From Acidobacteriota bacterium (GTDB lineage: Bacteria > Acidobacteriota > Vicinamibacteria > Marinacidobacterales > Marinacidobacteraceae): a stretch of 44,835 bases of DNA. The position numbers were made by a program, and so were the translations under genes. This document shows positions 41,707-44,835 of this stretch, one piece after another. The notes under the pieces are model-generated. The model saw only the letters and a list, made by a program, of their open reading frames with translations. It was not told the origin of the DNA and searched no databases. How positions within the stretch are numbered: the first letter of the stretch is position 1; every line of letters starts with the position of its first letter. The DNA lies in assembly GCA_022828085.1 (NCBI GenBank), contig JAJEIY010000089.1, positions 1 to 44,835 on the forward strand, written 5' to 3'.

Positions 41707-43731
41707 TCAACTCCACAAGGTGAGGGCCCCGGCCAGCAGGACCACGGCGAACAACATGAGAAGGGCGTAGTTCTGGAACAGCCCGGTCTGGAGCCGCCGG
41801 AACCGCGTGGAGGCGGCGGCCAGGATTTCGGCGACCAGGTTCACGGCCCGGTCCACGAGGTTCTGATCGCTCAGATCGGAAAGGTCCCCGCTGAGCCGGG
41901 TGAGCGACGCGGAACCGTTCACGGCCCCGTCCACCACCTTCTGGTCGAAGCGGAAGAGGCCCTCGCCGCCGCGCACCGTGCCCCGGACGGCGGTCGCGTC
42001 GTAGATCTCGTCCACGTAGTACTTGTTGAGCAGCGTGCGGTAGGCGCGGCTCCCGGCAAGCGCCGAATCGCGGGTCGGCCCCGTCCAGTAGCGGCGGTAG
42101 GCGTAGAAGATCCCGGCGGCGGCCAGCGCCACGGAGAGTGCCATCAGGGCGTACTCCACGGCGTAGGAGGCGTGGGGGATCGGGGCCGGGCCGTGACCGC
42201 CGGCGTAGATGGCGGGCTCGAGGAAGTGCTCGATGCGGTTCGCCCCGCCGAGCGCCGCGGGGACGCCCACGAAGCCGGCGACCACCGAACCGGCCGCGAG
42301 GATGATCAGCGGGACGGTCATCGAGGGCGCCGACTCGTGGAGATGCTTCTCCATCGCCGCGCCGCCCCGGAAGTCGCCCCAGAAGGTCATGATCACCTGC
42401 CGGCTCATGTAGAACGCGGTCATCGCGGCGGCCGCCGCGGCGAGCGCCCAGAGGGCGAAGTGGCCGCCCTCGAAGGTCTTCCAGAGGATCTCGTCCTTGC
42501 TGAAGAACCCGGCGAGCGGCGGGATGCCGGCGATCGCGACGGTCGCGATCATGAAGGTGTACGCGGTCCGGGGCATGTACCGAGCCAGGCCGCCCATGTT
42601 CCGCATGTCCTGCATCTCGGTGTAGTGGCGATGCCCGCCGGAGGCGTGCTCCGCGTGCTCCATGGTGTGGATCACGCTGCCGGAACCGAGGAAGAGGCAG
42701 GCCTTGAAGAAGGCGTGGGTCATCAGGTGGAAGATCGCCGCCGCGAAGGCCCCGACGCCGGCGCCCAGGAACATGTAGCCGAGCTGCGAGACGGTCGAGT
42801 AGGCGAGGACCTTCTTGATGTCGTTCTGGAAGAGCGCGATGGACGCCGCGAAGATCGCGGTCAGGGCCCCGACGGTGGCGACCAGCGCCATCGCCGCCGG
42901 GGCGTGCGAGAAGAGGACGCCGCTGCGGGCCACCATGTAGACGCCCGCGGTCACCATGGTCGCCGCGTGGATCAGCGCGGAGACCGGGGTCGGCCCCTCC
43001 ATCGCGTCCGGCAACCAGACGTAGAGGGGAATCTGCGCGGACTTGCCGGCGGCGCCGACGAAGAGCAGCACCCCGATCGCGGTCAGCACGCCCCCGTGCA
43101 TCTCCGAAGCGGAGATCTGTCCCATCACCCCGTAGAAGTCGAGGGTCCCGAAGGTGACGAACGTGAGGAACACCGCCATGATGAAGCCGGCGTCCCCGAT
43201 CCGGTTCACGATGAACGCCTTCTTCCCTGCCTGCGCCGCCGCCGGCCGCTCGAACCAGAACCCGATCAGCAGGTAGGAGCAGAGCCCCACCCCCTCCCAG
43301 CCGATGAACAGGAGCAGCATGTTCGCGCCCAGCACCAGGTTCAGCATGAAGAAGGTGAACAGGTTCAGGTAGCTGAAGAACCGGCTGAAACCCGCGTCGT
43401 GGCTCATGTAGCCGAGCGAGTAGATGTGGATCAGCAGGCCGATCCCGGTGACCACCAGGGTCATCACCATCGAGAGCGAATCGAGGCGGTAGGCCCAGTC
43501 CACCCCCATGCTCGGGATCCAGGAGAAGAGGGACTGCTCGACCCGGGCCGACGCCCCGCCCTCGGCGAGGAAGACCGTGAAGAAGAACCCCAGCGCGATC
43601 AGGAAGGAGGCGGCCACCGACCCGCAGGCGAGCAGGCCGCTGAGCCGCTTGCCGAGGCGCTTACCGAAGAGACCGTTGATCGCGGCACCCACCCCGGGAA
43701 GTACCGGGATGAGCCAGAGCAGGGAGTTCAA
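41707..43731 (-). CDS. nuoL: NADH-quinone oxidoreductase subunit L
   Basis: The distal proton-pumping subunit of complex I, 674 residues, with the long lateral helix at the C-terminus. The conserved region is GKSAQIPLYVWLPDAMEGPTPVSALIHAATMVTAGVYMVAR, and LLLFIGWEGVGLCSYLLIGFW carries the conserved Glu. The start codon is TTG at 43731, where the family N-terminus NSLLWLIPVLPGVGAAINGLFG begins. AGGAG is about 17 nt upstream, further than ideal. Genes nuoA-K are not seen upstream; an SDR gene lies there, 116 bp away and on the same strand. Confidence 0.95.
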   Translation of the reverse strand: MNSLLWLIPVLPGVGAAINGLFGKRLGKRLSGLLACGSVAASFLIALGFFFTVFLAEGGASARVEQSLFSWIPSMGVDWAYRLDSLSMVMTLVVTGIGLLIHIYSLGYMSHDAGFSRFFSYLNLFTFFMLNLVLGANMLLLFIGWEGVGLCSYLLIGFWFERPAAAQAGKKAFIVNRIGDAGFIMAVFLTFVTFGTLDFYGVMGQISASEMHGGVLTAIGVLLFVGAAGKSAQIPLYVWLPDAMEGPTPVSALIHAATMVTAGVYMVARSGVLFSHAPAAMALVATVGALTAIFAASIALFQNDIKKVLAYSTVSQLGYMFLGAGVGAFAAAIFHLMTHAFFKACLFLGSGSVIHTMEHAEHASGGHRHYTEMQDMRNMGGLARYMPRTAYTFMIATVAIAGIPPLAGFFSKDEILWKTFEGGHFALWALAAAAAAMTAFYMSRQVIMTFWGDFRGGAAMEKHLHESAPSMTVPLIILAAGSVVAGFVGVPAALGGANRIEHFLEPAIYAGGHGPAPIPHASYAVEYALMALSVALAAAGIFYAYRRYWTGPTRDSALAGSRAYRTLLNKYYVDEIYDATAVRGTVRGGEGLFRFDQKVVDGAVNGSASLTRLSGDLSDLSDQNLVDRAVNLVAEILAAASTRFRRLQTGLFQNYALLMLFAVVLLAGALTLWS

Positions 43732-43847
43732 AACGGCTTATCGAGCACTCCTGAAATACGGGATTGGACGGCGCGCGGAAGGTACCGGATCGGTGGCTTT
43801 AGGTCAACGTGAGAAACGGGGTTGGCGGACGGGCGCCCAGACCGAAT

Positions 43848-44639
43848 TCAGGTGACGCTCTTGATGTGGCCGCCGTCCACCGCGAGCACCGTCCCCGTGA
43901 TGTAGCTGGCGCGCTCGGAGACGAGGAAGGCCGCCGCGGCGGCGAACTCCTCGGGTTCCCCGACCCGCCCGAGCGGAATGTCCTTCGACCAGTCGGCGTA
44001 CACCTCACCCACCGCACAGCCGCGCTTCTCCGCAATATGGTCCGCCAGCTCGACGAGCCGCGCGGTGCGCGTGTACCCCGGACAGAGCACGTTGGCGAGC
44101 ACGCCGTGCGGCGCGGCCTCGTTGGCGAGCGATTTCATGAACCCGGCGATTCCGGACCGCGCCGTGTTGGACAGGATGATGTCCGGCACCGGCTGCTTCA
44201 CCGAGACCGACGCGATGGCGAGGATCCGGCCCCAGCGGCGCGAGATCATGCCCGGAAGGGCGGCGCGCACCAGGTTCACGCAGGAGAGCAGGTTCGCTTC
44301 GAGTGCGTCCCGCCACTGCTGGGGCGTCGTGTCCTCGAGCCGGGTGGGCGGAGGCCCTCCGGCGTTCGTCACCAGGATGTCCACCTGCCCGAAGCGCTCC
44401 TCCGCGGCCCGGACGAACCCGAAGGCGGCATCCGAATCGCCGACGTCCACCTGGTGGGCGAGCACCTCCACGCCGTGGCGATCCCGGATCTCCGCGGCGG
44501 TGCGTTCGAGGGCGTCCCGGCCCCGGGCTCCGATGGCGACCCGGGTCCCCTCCGCAGCCAGCGCCTCGGCGACCGCGCGGCCGAGCCCCTGGCTTCCCGC
44601 CGCCACGACAGCGGTTCGTCCGGTGATTCCGAGATCCAT
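43848..44639 (-). CDS. SDR-family oxidoreductase with atypical active site
   Basis: A 263-residue short-chain dehydrogenase/reductase. The cofactor motif is AAGSQGLGRAVAEAL and the structural motif VTNAGGPP is present. The catalytic Ser is probably in AIASVSVK. The canonical YxxxK is replaced by SNTAR (ILSNTARSGIAGF), as in a known SDR subgroup near FabG-like proteins. Reduction by standard SDR chemistry is therefore uncertain. The C-terminus YITGTVLAVDGGHIKSVT is typical. ATG 44639 has GAGG 8 nt upstream. It lies upstream of nuoL but is not obviously related in function. Confidence 0.88.
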   Translation of the reverse strand: MDLGITGRTAVVAAGSQGLGRAVAEALAAEGTRVAIGARGRDALERTAAEIRDRHGVEVLAHQVDVGDSDAAFGFVRAAEERFGQVDILVTNAGGPPPTRLEDTTPQQWRDALEANLLSCVNLVRAALPGMISRRWGRILAIASVSVKQPVPDIILSNTARSGIAGFMKSLANEAAPHGVLANVLCPGYTRTARLVELADHIAEKRGCAVGEVYADWSKDIPLGRVGEPEEFAAAAAFLVSERASYITGTVLAVDGGHIKSVT

Positions 44640-44670
44640 CGGGGTTACCTCATGTGTTCCGATGACGGTT

Positions 44671-44705
44671 CGCGGGCGCCGGCCCGACGTCGGCGTTCCA
44701 GGCCG
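44671..44705 (+). repeat. Dispersed double-hairpin repeat, copy O
   Basis: Contains the second-hairpin variant GCCGGCCCGACGTCGGC and tail GTTCCAGGCCGG, followed by CGGCGCCATC as in other copies. It is upstream of the SDR gene. No gene is seen in 44640-44835. Confidence 0.6.
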
Positions 44706-44774
44706 GCGGCGCCATCAGTGCGGTTGAGCCTCATGCCGAGGCGAGAGCCACCTTTCCGCAGGGGGCTGCGCCGT

Positions 44775-44835
44775 GGGGGGGGGGGGGGCCCCCCCCGGCC
44801 GGGCGGGGGGCCCGCGGGGCCAGCCGGGGGCGGCC
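44775..44835. other. Homopolymer-rich window end, suspected assembly artefact
   Basis: A run of about 14 G followed by about 9 C, then further G and C runs to the last base. This composition is seen nowhere else in the window. It is probably a low-quality contig terminus and should not be interpreted biologically. Confidence 0.6.

Noticed and set aside
44775..44835. G/C homopolymer tract as a regulatory or quadruplex element
   Set aside because: It lies at the very end of the window with composition unlike the rest and most likely reflects poor sequence quality.

Overview
The window is GC-rich DNA from one bacterium, with no phage or plasmid backbone. An Oar-type TonB-dependent receptor with a carboxypeptidase-regulatory-like N-terminal domain, several secreted M24/M20 peptidases and the gene content as a whole fit Acidobacteriota best. 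This is an inference from gene families, not a phylogenetic result. Intergenic spaces carry about 15 copies of one dispersed double-hairpin repeat, probably specific to this lineage.

Layout. 1-4.1 kb: structured non-coding DNA, tRNA-Phe(GAA), recA, and a dciA-like/thiolase/3-hydroxyacyl-CoA dehydrogenase operon. 4.7-13.4 kb: a TonB-dependent receptor and three paralogous exported M24 peptidases, interrupted by a vapBC module and a HAD dehalogenase-like gene. 13.5-14.8 kb: Smr-domain protein and trans-aconitate methyltransferase-like gene. 15.1-20.7 kb: a TRAP transporter operon (dctQ, dctM, dctP) ending in an M20-fold protein that seems to have lost catalytic residues, then an apparently intact M20 dipeptidase. 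20.8-30.8 kb: accessory island with hipBA, a DapA-family lyase, a sodium/solute symporter operon with an HTTM-DCC fusion, an OPT transporter, a RelE/ParE-type toxin-antitoxin pair and an AAA_14/DUF4143 ATPase. 30.9-34.2 kb: a TM0106-type nuclease-helicase interrupted by an in-frame amber codon. 34.3-38.0 kb: mtnA, tsaD and a fusion of a RuBisCO-like protein with a cupin. 38.2-43.7 kb: ATP synthase Fo genes directly behind nuoL-nuoM. 43.8-44.6 kb: an SDR oxidoreductase. The last 60 bases are homopolymer-rich and suspect.

The most exciting locus is mtnA-tsaD-RLP/cupin. In Rhodospirillum rubrum a separate RuBisCO-like protein isomerises 5-methylthioribulose-1-phosphate (the MtnA product) to 1-methylthioxylulose-5-phosphate, and a separate cupin releases methanethiol to give 1-deoxyxylulose-5-phosphate (the MTA-isoprenoid shunt). 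Here both domains lie in one 526-residue protein encoded in the same operon as MtnA. This suggests a bifunctional enzyme that channels the SAM by-product MTA into isoprenoid precursors.

A second theme is regulatory. Several first genes of transcription units have no Shine-Dalgarno sequence but carry a TANNNT hexamer exactly 6 nt before the start codon (dciA, vapB, relB-like, the AAA_14 gene, mtnA; 7-8 nt for two more). This points to frequent leaderless transcription.
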